Shown: one piece after another, positions 16,404 through 24,959 of the stretch | Layout of the letters: every line of letters begins with the position of its first letter | How positions within the stretch are numbered: the stretch's first letter is position 1 | Translations under genes and position numbers: made by a program | Notes under the pieces: model-generated | Databases searched by the model: none | What the model was told of the DNA's origin: nothing | Seen by the model: only the letters and a program-made list of their open reading frames with translations | Source of the DNA: Pseudomonas fluorescens | Lineage (GTDB): Bacteria; Pseudomonadota; Gammaproteobacteria; Pseudomonadales; Pseudomonadaceae | Assembly (NCBI RefSeq): GCF_005938625.1 | Contig: NZ_VCNJ01000010.1 | Location: 1 to 64,000 of the forward strand | Direction: 5' to 3' | DNA length: 64,000 nucleotides

Positions 16404-19400
16404 CTACTGGCTTGGCGGCGCCGGTTCCGGTTCGTTGGTCACCCGCAGCAGTCCCCATAACCCGGAAGTGTTGCCGTAAGCGGCGTAGTCGCGGAACAGG
16501 TAATCCCCCGGGATCGCATTGCTACCGCCGGCGCTCGGGATCATGAAGCTGAAGTGCGCGGCCGGCAGGATGCTTTCGTGGGCGCCGATGTACATCGACA
16601 TCGGGTTGTAGCCGAAGCGCACCGAGCCCACGCCCGGCGAACCCATCGGATAACCACCGACATCGCTCTTCTCGGCCTGGAACGGGTTCACCGACCAGAC
16701 ATGCCCGTCGAGCTGGAACGTGGTGCCGCGACTGCCGCCGCTCGGCATCAGAATATGCGTACGGAACGGCTGCCCCGGTTTGGCGTAAAGCACCGGGGTC
16801 TGCGGATCGCCGCCGACCAGCGCATTGCTGTAAGCCATGTGCGCGTTGACCATGTCGCCATAACCCGCGCCATCGGCATGACCAAACGGTGCGTCCGGGG
16901 CGAGGCCGAAGCGATACCACAGCGGTTCGGTCTTGTAGTTGATCGCCATGCTCGAGTTGTCCTGCGGATCGGTCGGCACACCGAAGCCCTCAGCAGCAAT
17001 CCCTTCCACCGGACGGCCATTGGCCCAACGGGTGTTCAGCGCCTTGTGCCAGACCATCGCAAAGTCGCGGTAGCTGGTCTGCCCTGGCGCCGTAACCGTG
17101 GCGTTGACCTTGCGCGCATCATCAACCCAGGTCGCGCCGATCGGCAGGATGCTCATCGCCCCGCCAAGGCCTTTTTGCGGTTGCTTGATCACGTCCGCCG
17201 GGGTGAAATTCAAACCGCCGAACTCGACCGCCGTGGCATTTATGTTGTCTACGCTGCGGCCCAGTTGCGTCACCGGTTTGCCTTCACGCTCCAAGTGCCC
17301 GGCGTAGTACTGATAGGTACGGGTCGGGTACGCGCCGCTGTTGCCAACGCGCGGTGGCACGGTCTGGATCGGGTTGGCGCCGACGTTGGCACCGTCGGAT
17401 TTGGTGATGTCGTAAGCCAGCAATTGCGCGTGCAGGCCGACGTGGCTGGACGGCCGCATCAGGTTGTTGCTGAAGGTGGTCGAGCCCAGACCGCTGTTGC
17501 GATCACGCTTGACCATGCCTTGCATCACCGCCGTCTGGGTCAGGTCAGGCATCACACTCGGCAGACGGTTTTCCAGGGTGATGTTGAGGCAATCCCCCGC
17601 CGCTGCACGCAGCACCAGCGGCTCGACAGGGATGCCGGGTTTGAGCTTGCCGCTGATCGGATCGAGATCGGATTTGCGCACATAAAGGATCGCGGTCGGG
17701 TCATGCAGCGGCCCGCTCTGCCCGCCAATGGTGATGGTTTCGCCATCCTCCGGATCGGTCACGGTGACTTGTGGAATGCTCACCGTGCGCGAGTTCAGCA
17801 CCAGGGTGCCGCCCGCCGGATTCAGCGGCCCGCCGACATGCTGCCCGAGTCCTTCGGGATCGCCGATGGTCAGGCCCAGCGAGTTGCCGAGGATGTCGTT
17901 GGCCAGCGCCGCCACCACTTCATAGTTGCGCTGTACCGTCGGCCGCGTGCCGATGCCATTAGGGTTGGCACTGATCCGTGGGCAACTGCCCTCGAACGCC
18001 ACGGTGTTGCGCATGCCCGCCGGGGTCGGGTTGTTCGGGATGGCGAACAGGTCGGCGCGTTTGGCGGTGTAGTTGCGCATCACACCCCAGATACCGCTCC
18101 AGTAGCCTTCGATCGAGGCGTCCATCGAGTACAGATAGTCGCCCGTGGTCGCCGCCGAACTGGACAGCATCGAAACCGGCGCAATGAAGCCCATCTGCTC
18201 GGAGATGCCGATCATTTGCGACGCGCGCCAGCCGGAGTTGGAGCTGTTGCCGAACCCGGAACCGCTCTGCAGCCATTTCACACCGTGCAGGGTGACGTTG
18301 TGCTCTTCTTCATGGCCGCCGGCATGCACCCGCAGCCGCACGTTGTCGCCGGTATAGGTGCGCAGCATCGGCGTGAACGGGTCACCCGGTTCGGCACCGC
18401 CCTTGTTGATGTGCGGCGGAAACAGCGTGGTGCCGCCGGTTGGGCCGGTGGCCGAGGTGAGCAGATTCGGCGCCAGGTTCATCGCCGGGATCGCCCGGTC
18501 GGTACGGCTTTGCATGGCGAACGACAGATCGCCACCGAGGCCGTCGGCCTGCATGCCGCGCTTGCCGTCCGGGCCGACCTTGTTCGGGTCGTACACGCGC
18601 AGGGCCAAAGGTTCGTTGCGATAGTTGACGACGAACATGCCCGGATCATCCACCGAAATCGCCTGCGGACATGGCCGGCTCGGGCAGCCCGGGACCTGAC
18701 CGCCCTGCACTTCCAGCACGCCTTCAAGCAAGTTGCTGGCGTTGTTACGCACCGGCGGATTGATCGCGTAGCGGAAGCTGTCAGCGGTGGCCGGGAACGC
18801 CTGCGCATTCGGCACGCCGTTAGGCCCGGCACCAACATACACGCCAGCTTCATAGGCGTGCTGGAAGTCGCTGTATTCGAGGAAGAACTCGCGGAAGCTG
18901 TCGTTCTTGCCGTCGCCATCGAGGTCGCCGGTATTGATCACTGCTTGCCACGAGGTCGGCCCGCCGTCCTGACGCGCGCCGCTGTACAGAGGCTCACCGG
19001 TTTCGGCGTGGAACCAGGTCGAACCGGCCGGTTCCGCCAACACGGTGGCGTACAGACCAATTTGCTGATGCGTCGATGGGCCGAGATGGTCGTGAGTGAA
19101 AATGGTGCCGAGGCCGCGATCGACGCCTTTGGCGTTGACCACCGGATCGACGAACCAACGCTGCATCGCCGTGCGCGCACCGAGCCAATCGGCGCGGCCG
19201 TACTGGCCGAAGAACGGATGGTTTTTGGCTTTCGGGCAAGCCTGTGTGCCGTCGCGCGGATCGGTGGCGGCGCACTGGTTGAACTCGCGAATGGCGTGAA
19301 TGCGTTCCTGCACGGCGCCGGGCGAGAGCACGCCGTCCTCGTAGTTCCAGCCGTTGGACGAGCCGTCCGCCGAGGTCAGATCCCACTTCGGCAGGTGAAT

Positions 19401-22238
19401 GTGCTGACCGATTACGTCGGTCGGCGTGCGCACCTGATAGTCATCCATTTCATAGGTAGCCGGCACCAGGTTGGTTTGCTGGTATTGCACGCAATCGAAA
19501 GTGTTCATGCGCATCACCAGCGGCTCTGGCGGGCGCTGCTTGGTGATCACCGGCCAGGCGTCTTCCCACAGCGCCAGAATGCGTGCCTGCGGAAAGTGGT
19601 AACCGACCTTGTTGTACACCGCATCAAACTGAATGTTGGCGGCTTTGTAGATCCGTGGGCGGTCGGCGGTGAAGCTCGAGGCGCCGACGAAGGACATGCC
19701 GTCGATGCGCTCACCGCTGGCAAACTCACCGCTGCCGGCGCTGCTGGTCAACCGTTTTTGCCGGTCGTCCATGCACGGTTCGTAGTATGGCGCACCGGCC
19801 ATCGGCAAGGCACCGTTGGTGCGGAAGGCCTTGGCCACCACTTGATTGCCGGGCAGCAAGGCATAGCTTGGGTGATCTTTTTTCGCGTGGAAAGCCATCG
19901 CGGCCTGTTCGACTTCGGTGCCTTCTTCCGGCAGGTAAATCGGTTTGGCGCGGGTGACTTCCTTGGAGAAGTCCAGCGAGGTGGTCACGGTGTGCGCCTC
20001 GCCACCGGCCGCGACGCCGTCGAGTGCATGCCGCTGCAAGCCGCCATTCCAACCACCCGACTGCGCCGGGTCGAGGTTGGCCCACAGCGCTTTGCCGCTG
20101 GCCTTGAGCGATTGCGCGGTGGCGGCGTCGAGCATGTCCAGCGGCGGAGTGGGTGGCCGTTGGCCGACCGAACTTTCCATGCCGCCGATCCAGAATGGGT
20201 AGCCAGGGTTTTTCAGGCTGCCGTCGGCATTGCGGTTGGCTTCGCTGCGATCAACCAGCGCCAGCGAGCCGATGGCTTGACCACCGGCGTTGCCGCCATG
20301 GTGTTCACCGTCGTCATCGCCCTCTTCTTCGTCATCGTCGTCATCATTGCCGGCGACCAGGGTTTCGCCGATTTTCGGCACCACCACGACTTTGCCTGGC
20401 ATCGGCGCCATGGCTTTGCCCGGCAGCGGCACAATCGCCGGAATCGGCGTACCGGCGACGATTTCGCCATCGGGCAAGGCCCGTGCGCCGGCCGCCGGTT
20501 TGCCGCTGCGCAAGGCGAACGGTTCGCTGTGATAGCCGTCGGCGCCCTGCTGCGAAACATCTAGTCGAGTGCCTTCTTCGAACACATCGTGCACCCGCCA
20601 CATGGCCCACATGCCTTGGGCGAAGTGCGGATAGAAATGGCAGTGATAGATCGCATCGCCGGCCACGCGGTTGCGGTTGCCCGAACCACCATTGGCGATT
20701 TCATAGGTGTAACCAGCGCCCGGACCGATGCCTTGGGCGTCGACGTAATCGGAGTTGTCATCGTTGGGGTTGAACAGCCACTGATGGCCGTGCAAGTGGA
20801 AGATGTGCTGCTCGTGGCCATTGTGGGTATTGCGGAATTTGACGAAGTCACCGATGTAGCTGTGGTTGACGTTCGACGGTTCCGACGGATACAGGGCCAT
20901 GGTGGCTTTCACACCGATCTGATCGGCGCGCGGTATCTGGCCGGGGCCGATGTTCTCAAGCCCGGTGTTGGCCGGCACATCCACCAGCATCGCCACATCA
21001 CCGACGGTGTGCGAGCTGAGGAAGAATTCTTCATAGGCACACGACAGGCAGTCATGCATCGGCCCCACGCCCAAGCGGTTGGCGACCACTTCGGCGCCCA
21101 TACCGCCGGAGCCGTAGTTGATCATGAACGAGTCGCGGGTCGGCTCCAGCACGTGAGCCATCACCGGATCAGCCCAGTACGCAGGAAACGCTTGGGTGGC
21201 GGCAGTTTCATCCTGGAATTGCGAGGCAAAATCACGGAACGCTTCGAGGCGGTTGGGGATGGCCGGGTTGCGTTTTCCCATCGACTCCAGCGGGTAGGTG
21301 CTGGACGGGAAGCTGCCGTCGGCGTTGCTGCCCATGACAATCGCATCGCTTTCGCTGGAGATGATTTCGTTGCCGTCGACCATACCGATAATCGGCGTAC
21401 CGGCCTTGCCTTCGCGCAGCCAAGGTTCGCGCTGCGGGTAGCGCGCCTGGTAATCGACGATCGGTTGGCCAGTGGGTGCGCGGCCCGTGGTGGCCAGGCG
21501 CATTTCTTCTTCGGTGAGGGTATTGCGATAGGTGCGACCGCCCTTGGGTAGGACGACGACCTGACCGAACAGACCATTGGCAACGTTGCCGGCCGCACCC
21601 TCGCCACCAAACGTCGCGCCACGGCTGCTGACGGCAAACGCGCCTTCGCGCTCGGCGTACAGCGTGTAGGAGCGGCTCGCGCCGGGTGGCACCAGGCTGT
21701 TGGCGTTACGCCCGGTGAACGAAGAAATGTCATCGATGCTGTTCACCGCTTGCAGGCCATTGACCTGGAAACCGACATGACGATCCGCTACTTGCTCATC
21801 GACTTTGAAGTCTTCAGCGCCGTTGGCGTTTTCGATGCCCTCTTCTTCGCCCTCGTTTTCAAAATGCTTGTTCGGGTTGGCCTGATAGTCGAGCAGGTTC
21901 TGCAGATTGATCGTCAGGCAATCGCCCGCCGCCACGCGCAACACCAATGGCCGTGGACGCTTGTCCGGGCGCAACGAGACTTTGCCCGGCACCGCGGCGC
22001 CGCCGTAAGCCAGCGACTGCTCATGCTCATCCACCACATCGCGGTGCAAGGCGAACATCATGCCGTTGATGTTCTGCGCACCGAGGCGGTTGAACATCAG
22101 CGGTTGATCGAAGGCGACGACGTTGGCCACCAGGTTGCGCTCGCAACGCACGGCCGCGCTGGCCAGCTCGACGCTGAGCATCGAAGCCAGAAGCACCAGC
22201 CAGTTGAACACAGACGGAGCGTGATGAATGCCAACCAT
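16404..22238 (-). CDS. mnxG: MnxG-type manganese-oxidising multicopper oxidase
   Basis: A 1944-residue exported protein with several cupredoxin units, far larger than ordinary laccases (500-700) and in the range expected for the Pseudomonas MnxG Mn(II) oxidase. Copper ligands are visible: GHEQHIFHLHGHQW near residues 473-486, HCHFYPHFAQGMWAMW (type 1/3 His-Cys-His with Met) near 530-545, THDHLGPSTHQ near 1044 and GGHEEEHNVTLHG near 1301-1316. An acidic tract (Asp/Glu-rich, then EHHGG) lies near 626-650. The ATG at 22238 has GAGG nine bases upstream and gives a proper signal peptide (ending VELASAA); a frame opening at 22322 begins upstream of the predicted transcript start. A perfect sigma54 promoter precedes it. 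Confidence 0.88.
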   Translation of the reverse strand: MVGIHHAPSVFNWLVLLASMLSVELASAAVRCERNLVANVVAFDQPLMFNRLGAQNINGMMFALHRDVVDEHEQSLAYGGAAVPGKVSLRPDKRPRPLVLRVAAGDCLTINLQNLLDYQANPNKHFENEGEEEGIENANGAEDFKVDEQVADRHVGFQVNGLQAVNSIDDISSFTGRNANSLVPPGASRSYTLYAEREGAFAVSSRGATFGGEGAAGNVANGLFGQVVVLPKGGRTYRNTLTEEEMRLATTGRAPTGQPIVDYQARYPQREPWLREGKAGTPIIGMVDGNEIISSESDAIVMGSNADGSFPSSTYPLESMGKRNPAIPNRLEAFRDFASQFQDETAATQAFPAYWADPVMAHVLEPTRDSFMINYGSGGMGAEVVANRLGVGPMHDCLSCAYEEFFLSSHTVGDVAMLVDVPANTGLENIGPGQIPRADQIGVKATMALYPSEPSNVNHSYIGDFVKFRNTHNGHEQHIFHLHGHQWLFNPNDDNSDYVDAQGIGPGAGYTYEIANGGSGNRNRVAGDAIYHCHFYPHFAQGMWAMWRVHDVFEEGTRLDVSQQGADGYHSEPFALRSGKPAAGARALPDGEIVAGTPIPAIVPLPGKAMAPMPGKVVVVPKIGETLVAGNDDDDDEEEGDDDGEHHGGNAGGQAIGSLALVDRSEANRNADGSLKNPGYPFWIGGMESSVGQRPPTPPLDMLDAATAQSLKASGKALWANLDPAQSGGWNGGLQRHALDGVAAGGEAHTVTTSLDFSKEVTRAKPIYLPEEGTEVEQAAMAFHAKKDHPSYALLPGNQVVAKAFRTNGALPMAGAPYYEPCMDDRQKRLTSSAGSGEFASGERIDGMSFVGASSFTADRPRIYKAANIQFDAVYNKVGYHFPQARILALWEDAWPVITKQRPPEPLVMRMNTFDCVQYQQTNLVPATYEMDDYQVRTPTDVIGQHIHLPKWDLTSADGSSNGWNYEDGVLSPGAVQERIHAIREFNQCAATDPRDGTQACPKAKNHPFFGQYGRADWLGARTAMQRWFVDPVVNAKGVDRGLGTIFTHDHLGPSTHQQIGLYATVLAEPAGSTWFHAETGEPLYSGARQDGGPTSWQAVINTGDLDGDGKNDSFREFFLEYSDFQHAYEAGVYVGAGPNGVPNAQAFPATADSFRYAINPPVRNNASNLLEGVLEVQGGQVPGCPSRPCPQAISVDDPGMFVVNYRNEPLALRVYDPNKVGPDGKRGMQADGLGGDLSFAMQSRTDRAIPAMNLAPNLLTSATGPTGGTTLFPPHINKGGAEPGDPFTPMLRTYTGDNVRLRVHAGGHEEEHNVTLHGVKWLQSGSGFGNSSNSGWRASQMIGISEQMGFIAPVSMLSSSAATTGDYLYSMDASIEGYWSGIWGVMRNYTAKRADLFAIPNNPTPAGMRNTVAFEGSCPRISANPNGIGTRPTVQRNYEVVAALANDILGNSLGLTIGDPEGLGQHVGGPLNPAGGTLVLNSRTVSIPQVTVTDPEDGETITIGGQSGPLHDPTAILYVRKSDLDPISGKLKPGIPVEPLVLRAAAGDCLNITLENRLPSVMPDLTQTAVMQGMVKRDRNSGLGSTTFSNNLMRPSSHVGLHAQLLAYDITKSDGANVGANPIQTVPPRVGNSGAYPTRTYQYYAGHLEREGKPVTQLGRSVDNINATAVEFGGLNFTPADVIKQPQKGLGGAMSILPIGATWVDDARKVNATVTAPGQTSYRDFAMVWHKALNTRWANGRPVEGIAAEGFGVPTDPQDNSSMAINYKTEPLWYRFGLAPDAPFGHADGAGYGDMVNAHMAYSNALVGGDPQTPVLYAKPGQPFRTHILMPSGGSRGTTFQLDGHVWSVNPFQAEKSDVGGYPMGSPGVGSVRFGYNPMSMYIGAHESILPAAHFSFMIPSAGGSNAIPGDYLFRDYAAYGNTSGLWGLLRVTNEPEPAPPSQ

Positions 22239-22293
22239 GATCAGTAACCTCGTAGTGGGTGCTCTTGGGAACACTTCTCGACAAATGCCTCGG

Positions 22294-22309
22294 AGCAATC
22301 CGCGTGCCA
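22294..22309 (-). promoter_or_regulatory. perfect-match sigma54 promoter of mnxG
   Basis: On the minus strand the site reads TGGCACGCGGATTGCT, agreeing at every defined position with TGGCACR-N4-TTGCW. Transcription is predicted to start near 22283, giving a 45-base leader before the mnxG ATG. This places mnxG under an NtrC-family activator. Published work on P. putida GB-1 identified such a regulator, MnxR, as essential for Mn(II) oxidation, which fits. Confidence 0.88.
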
Positions 22310-22360
22310 CAAAAAATCTCATTACCGTTCAATCAGTTACCGCGACGATTTGAGAGTCCG

Positions 22361-22432
22361 GGGGATATTCCCCACCCGTTTCCCCCACTTTTCGGGCCTC
22401 GGCGGTTTGCCCCGAAAGTGGGGAAAACCGGG
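22361..22432. promoter_or_regulatory. palindrome cluster upstream of mnxG, candidate enhancer and/or terminator hairpin
   Basis: GGGGA-TAT-TCCCC at 22361-22373 is followed by a large inverted repeat, arms 22375-22396 and 22410-22432 with a 13-base loop. Each arm itself holds a CCCC-N6-GGGG-like palindrome (CCCC-GAAAGT-GGGG at 22410-22423). The cluster lies 50-140 bases upstream of the sigma54 promoter, and seven bases past the lytic transglycosylase stop. It can serve as enhancer sites, as a hairpin ending the upstream transcript, or both; there is no clear T-run. Confidence 0.6.
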
Positions 22433-22438
22433 TTGGGG

Positions 22439-23047
22439 TCACAACGGCGCATCCATGGCCAGGCCCTGCAGACGCCGGTACTGACGCAATACATTCGGCA
22501 CATAACGCTGGGTTTCGGCGAACGGTGGAATCACCCGGCCACGGCTGAGCACCGCGTCGGGCCCGGCGTTGTAGGCCGCCACGGCGAGGGCGATGTCGTT
22601 GTCGAACAGGGTCATCAAACGCTTGAGGTATTTCGCTCCGCCCTGGATGTTGGCCTTGGGGTCATAGACGTCGGTCACACCCAGTTCGCGCGCGGTATCG
22701 GGCATCAACTGCATGAGCCCGCCCGCGCCTTTGGCTGAAGTGGCGCCGGGGTTGTAATGGGACTCGGCATTGATCACTGCATGCAGCAGCGCTTCGGGCA
22801 ATTGATTGACCTTGGCGGCTGCCGAGACCAGTTCCGCATAAGGCTGATTGGCGATCATTTGCGGCTGTTGGTCGAGGCTGGCCACCGGCATTTCAGCCTC
22901 GTGGATCACCCGTTCGTAGGTACGTCCGGGCCGGTGAACGTTGGACAGCACGTAGCTGCCCTTGGCGTCCACCGAGATGAATACATCGGCCTGCGCGGCG
23001 CCGCTGAGCAGCACACAACCGAGCAATCCGCTGGCAAGGAATTTCAT
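22439..23047 (-). CDS. lytic transglycosylase (SLT family)
   Basis: A 202-residue exported protein; signal peptide ends at GAAQADVFI. The SLT/goose-lysozyme-like domain begins with the catalytic-Glu motif LLHAVINAESHYNPGATSAK, then GAGGLMQLMPDTARELGV and VAAYNAGPDAV, all hallmarks of family 1 lytic transglycosylases. These enzymes cut peptidoglycan glycan strands and commonly open space for secretion machines. The ATG at 23047 has GGGGAGG six bases upstream. It is the first gene of the leftward unit and diverges from gspG-gspF, so its likely job is making room for the secretion apparatus. Confidence 0.9.
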   Translation of the reverse strand: MKFLASGLLGCVLLSGAAQADVFISVDAKGSYVLSNVHRPGRTYERVIHEAEMPVASLDQQPQMIANQPYAELVSAAAKVNQLPEALLHAVINAESHYNPGATSAKGAGGLMQLMPDTARELGVTDVYDPKANIQGGAKYLKRLMTLFDNDIALAVAAYNAGPDAVLSRGRVIPPFAETQRYVPNVLRQYRRLQGLAMDAPL

Positions 23048-23067
23048 GTCGGGCCTCCCCGGATCGA

Positions 23068-23096
23068 CCCCGATAAATTGGGGGAAATGCCCCAAT
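23068..23096. promoter_or_regulatory. G/C palindromes in the divergent control region
   Basis: ATTGGGG-GAAATG-CCCCAAT at 23077-23096 is a perfect 7-base-arm palindrome with a six-base spacer, and it overlaps CCCC-GATAAATT-GGGG at 23068-23083. They resemble the palindromes near mnxG and the secretion operon. Relative to the minus-strand sigma54 match they are just downstream of the start; relative to the plus-strand gspG gene they are about 160 bases upstream. Confidence 0.5.
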
Positions 23097-23118
23097 GGCC
23101 GATCACGTTTGAGCCATA

Positions 23119-23134
23119 CGCAAGCACTGTGCCG
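23119..23134 (-). promoter_or_regulatory. sigma54 promoter of the lytic transglycosylase gene
   Basis: The minus-strand sequence CGGCACAGTGCTTGCG agrees with TGGCACR-N4-TTGCW except at the first and last positions. GG and GC have the required spacing. The start is predicted near 23108, leaving a 60-base leader before the lytic transglycosylase gene. This is the third sigma54-like site of the block. Confidence 0.72.
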
Positions 23135-23253
23135 ACTCTTGAAAGGCCCGTACTACAAGGGTTCTGGCGTACCGATGGGCTTTCAGTGGGGGCTGAGCAT
23201 GGCAATTGCATAAGCCCTTCACGCGACACGGCTGCCACTCACGGGAGGTCATC

Positions 23254-23682
23254 ATGAAGCTGCAATTTCGTCCGCGTGGCCAACGCGGTTTTACCCTGCT
23301 CGAACTGCTTGTGGTGCTGGTGGTGCTCGGCCTGTTGGCCGGGATCGTCGCGCCGAAATACTTCGCTCAACTCGGTCGCTCGGAAGTGAAAGTGGCCAAG
23401 GCGCAGATCGAGGGGCTGAGCAAAGCGCTGGACATCTATCGCCTCGAAGTCGGCCATTACCCGTCCACCGAACAGGGCTTGCAGGCCTTGGTCACCGCAC
23501 CGAGCGACGAGGCGAAATGGACCGGCCCGTACTTGCAGAAAAAGCTGCCGCAAGATCCGTGGGGGCGTAACTACGCCTACCGCTACCCCGGCGAAAACAG
23601 CGAGTACGACTTGCTGTCGATGGGCAAGGACGGCCAGCCCGGTGGCGAAGGCGAAAACGCTGAAGTGACCAATTGGCAATGA
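23254..23682 (+). CDS. gspG: major pseudopilin GspG
   Basis: A 142-residue pseudopilin with leader ending GQRGFTLLELLVVLVVLGLL (cleavage G/F, Glu5 present). The C-terminal GspG signature is complete: YPSTEQGLQALVTAP, GPYLQKKLPQDPWGRNYAY and a Ca-binding-type GENSEYDLLSMGKDGQPGGE loop. Length and motifs equal the type II major pseudopilin, so this is the best candidate for the pseudopilus shaft. The ATG at 23254 has GGGAGG six bases before it. gspF follows at once. Confidence 0.95.
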   Translation: MKLQFRPRGQRGFTLLELLVVLVVLGLLAGIVAPKYFAQLGRSEVKVAKAQIEGLSKALDIYRLEVGHYPSTEQGLQALVTAPSDEAKWTGPYLQKKLPQDPWGRNYAYRYPGENSEYDLLSMGKDGQPGGEGENAEVTNWQ

Positions 23683-23696
23683 GCGGAGCGCGGCCC

Positions 23697-24884
23697 ATGC
23701 GATTTCATTTGAAAGCGGTCGGCAAGGCTGGCGTGGTGTCCTTGAGCGTGGAAGCGCCGGGTGACAGCGAGGCGCGGCGCATTGCCGAGGATCAAGGTTT
23801 ACGTGTGCTCAGCTCGCACGCCGACAAGCATTGGCGTTCGCTGAAACTGCGCCAGCGAGAGACGTTCAATCTGGTGTTGTTCAGCCAGGAACTGACCACG
23901 TTGCTCAACGCCGGTCTGCCGTTGATCGATGCGCTGGAAAGCCTCGCCGAAAAAGAAACCGCCCCCGCCGCCCGGAAAACCTTGAGTGAACTGGTGCGCC
24001 TGCTGTACGAGGGCAAATCCTTTTCGCAGGCGTTGGGCCAGTTGTCGGCGGTTTTCCCGCCGCTGTACGTGGCGCTGGTACAGTCTAGCGAGAAGACCGG
24101 CGCGGTCGGCGATGCGCTGGGCCGTTACGTCAGTTATCGCCAGCGCATGGATGAGGTGCGGCAGAAGATCATCAGCGCTTCGATCTACCCGATGCTGTTG
24201 CTGATAGTTGGCGGTGGTGTGGTGCTGTTCTTGATGGGGTATGTGGTGCCGCGCTTCAGTCTGGTGTTTGAAGGCTTGGGCAATAACCTGCCGTGGCTGT
24301 CGCAGGTGTTGATGAGCAGTGGCATGTTCCTGCATGCGCATCAGGCGGAATTCTTTGGCGCGCTGGCGGCGATTGTCATCGCCCTCGCCGTGCTGCAAAA
24401 ACAACCGGCGTTTCGTCGCGGGCTGGATCGGCTGGTGGAAAAACTGCCGGCGGTGCATCAGCGGATTTTCATGTATGAACTGGCGCGGTTTTATCGCTCG
24501 CTGGGGATTCTGCTGCAAGGCGGGATTCCGCTGGTGACTGCCATGGCCATGGTCCGAGGTTTGCTCACCGTGGCTTCGCGAACGCGACTGGATCAGGCCT
24601 GCGAGCGGGTGCGCGAGGGGCAATCGTTGTCTACCGCGCTGGAGCTCAATCACCTGGTAACGCCAGTGTCCCTGCGCCTGCTCCGGGCCGGCGAACAGTC
24701 GGGCAACCTCGGGCAGATGATGGAACGCAGCGCCGACTTCTACGACGAGGAAATCAGCCGCTGGCTGGAGTGGTTCGTGAAGTTGTTCGAGCCGCTGCTG
24801 ATGACGTTTATCGGCCTGCTGATCGGGGTCATCGTGATCCTGATGTACATCCCGATTTTCGAACTGGCTTCGAGTATTCACTGA
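23697..24884 (+). CDS. gspF: secretion platform membrane protein GspF
   Basis: A 395-residue polytopic inner-membrane protein with two GspF/PilC domains (about 65-190 and 270-390). Visible features are LFSQELTTLLNAGLPLIDAL, the repeat-equivalent ELARFYRSLGILLQGGIPLV, and three hydrophobic spans (LLLIVGGGVVLFLMGYVVP, FFGALAAIVIALAVL, FIGLLIGVIVILMYIPIF). GspF is the core that couples ATPase turning to pseudopilin loading. ATG 23697 (MRFHLKAVGK) is chosen from the family N-terminus and a GGAG upstream; an in-frame ATG at 23679 overlapping the gspG stop is possible. Only one GspF is present for the whole block. Confidence 0.93.
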   Translation: MRFHLKAVGKAGVVSLSVEAPGDSEARRIAEDQGLRVLSSHADKHWRSLKLRQRETFNLVLFSQELTTLLNAGLPLIDALESLAEKETAPAARKTLSELVRLLYEGKSFSQALGQLSAVFPPLYVALVQSSEKTGAVGDALGRYVSYRQRMDEVRQKIISASIYPMLLLIVGGGVVLFLMGYVVPRFSLVFEGLGNNLPWLSQVLMSSGMFLHAHQAEFFGALAAIVIALAVLQKQPAFRRGLDRLVEKLPAVHQRIFMYELARFYRSLGILLQGGIPLVTAMAMVRGLLTVASRTRLDQACERVREGQSLSTALELNHLVTPVSLRLLRAGEQSGNLGQMMERSADFYDEEISRWLEWFVKLFEPLLMTFIGLLIGVIVILMYIPIFELASSIH

Positions 24885-24959
24885 CCCCCGGGAACGGGTC
24901 CGGTCCCTGCAACAACGCACTTTTACGTTCCCAACAAGACCACAAAGACGGAGAACGAT

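Noticed and set aside
16554..20564. Very long plus-strand open frame (over 1300 codons) opposite mnxG
   Set aside because: It is a GC-rich shadow: residues are mainly Arg, His, Ala and Gly, with no domain, no ribosome site and no family. The minus strand has clear copper-oxidase motifs throughout.
23189..23204. Plus-strand sigma54 promoter for gspG
   Set aside because: GGGGCTG-AGCA-TGGCA keeps GG/GC spacing but misses several defined positions; too weak to list.
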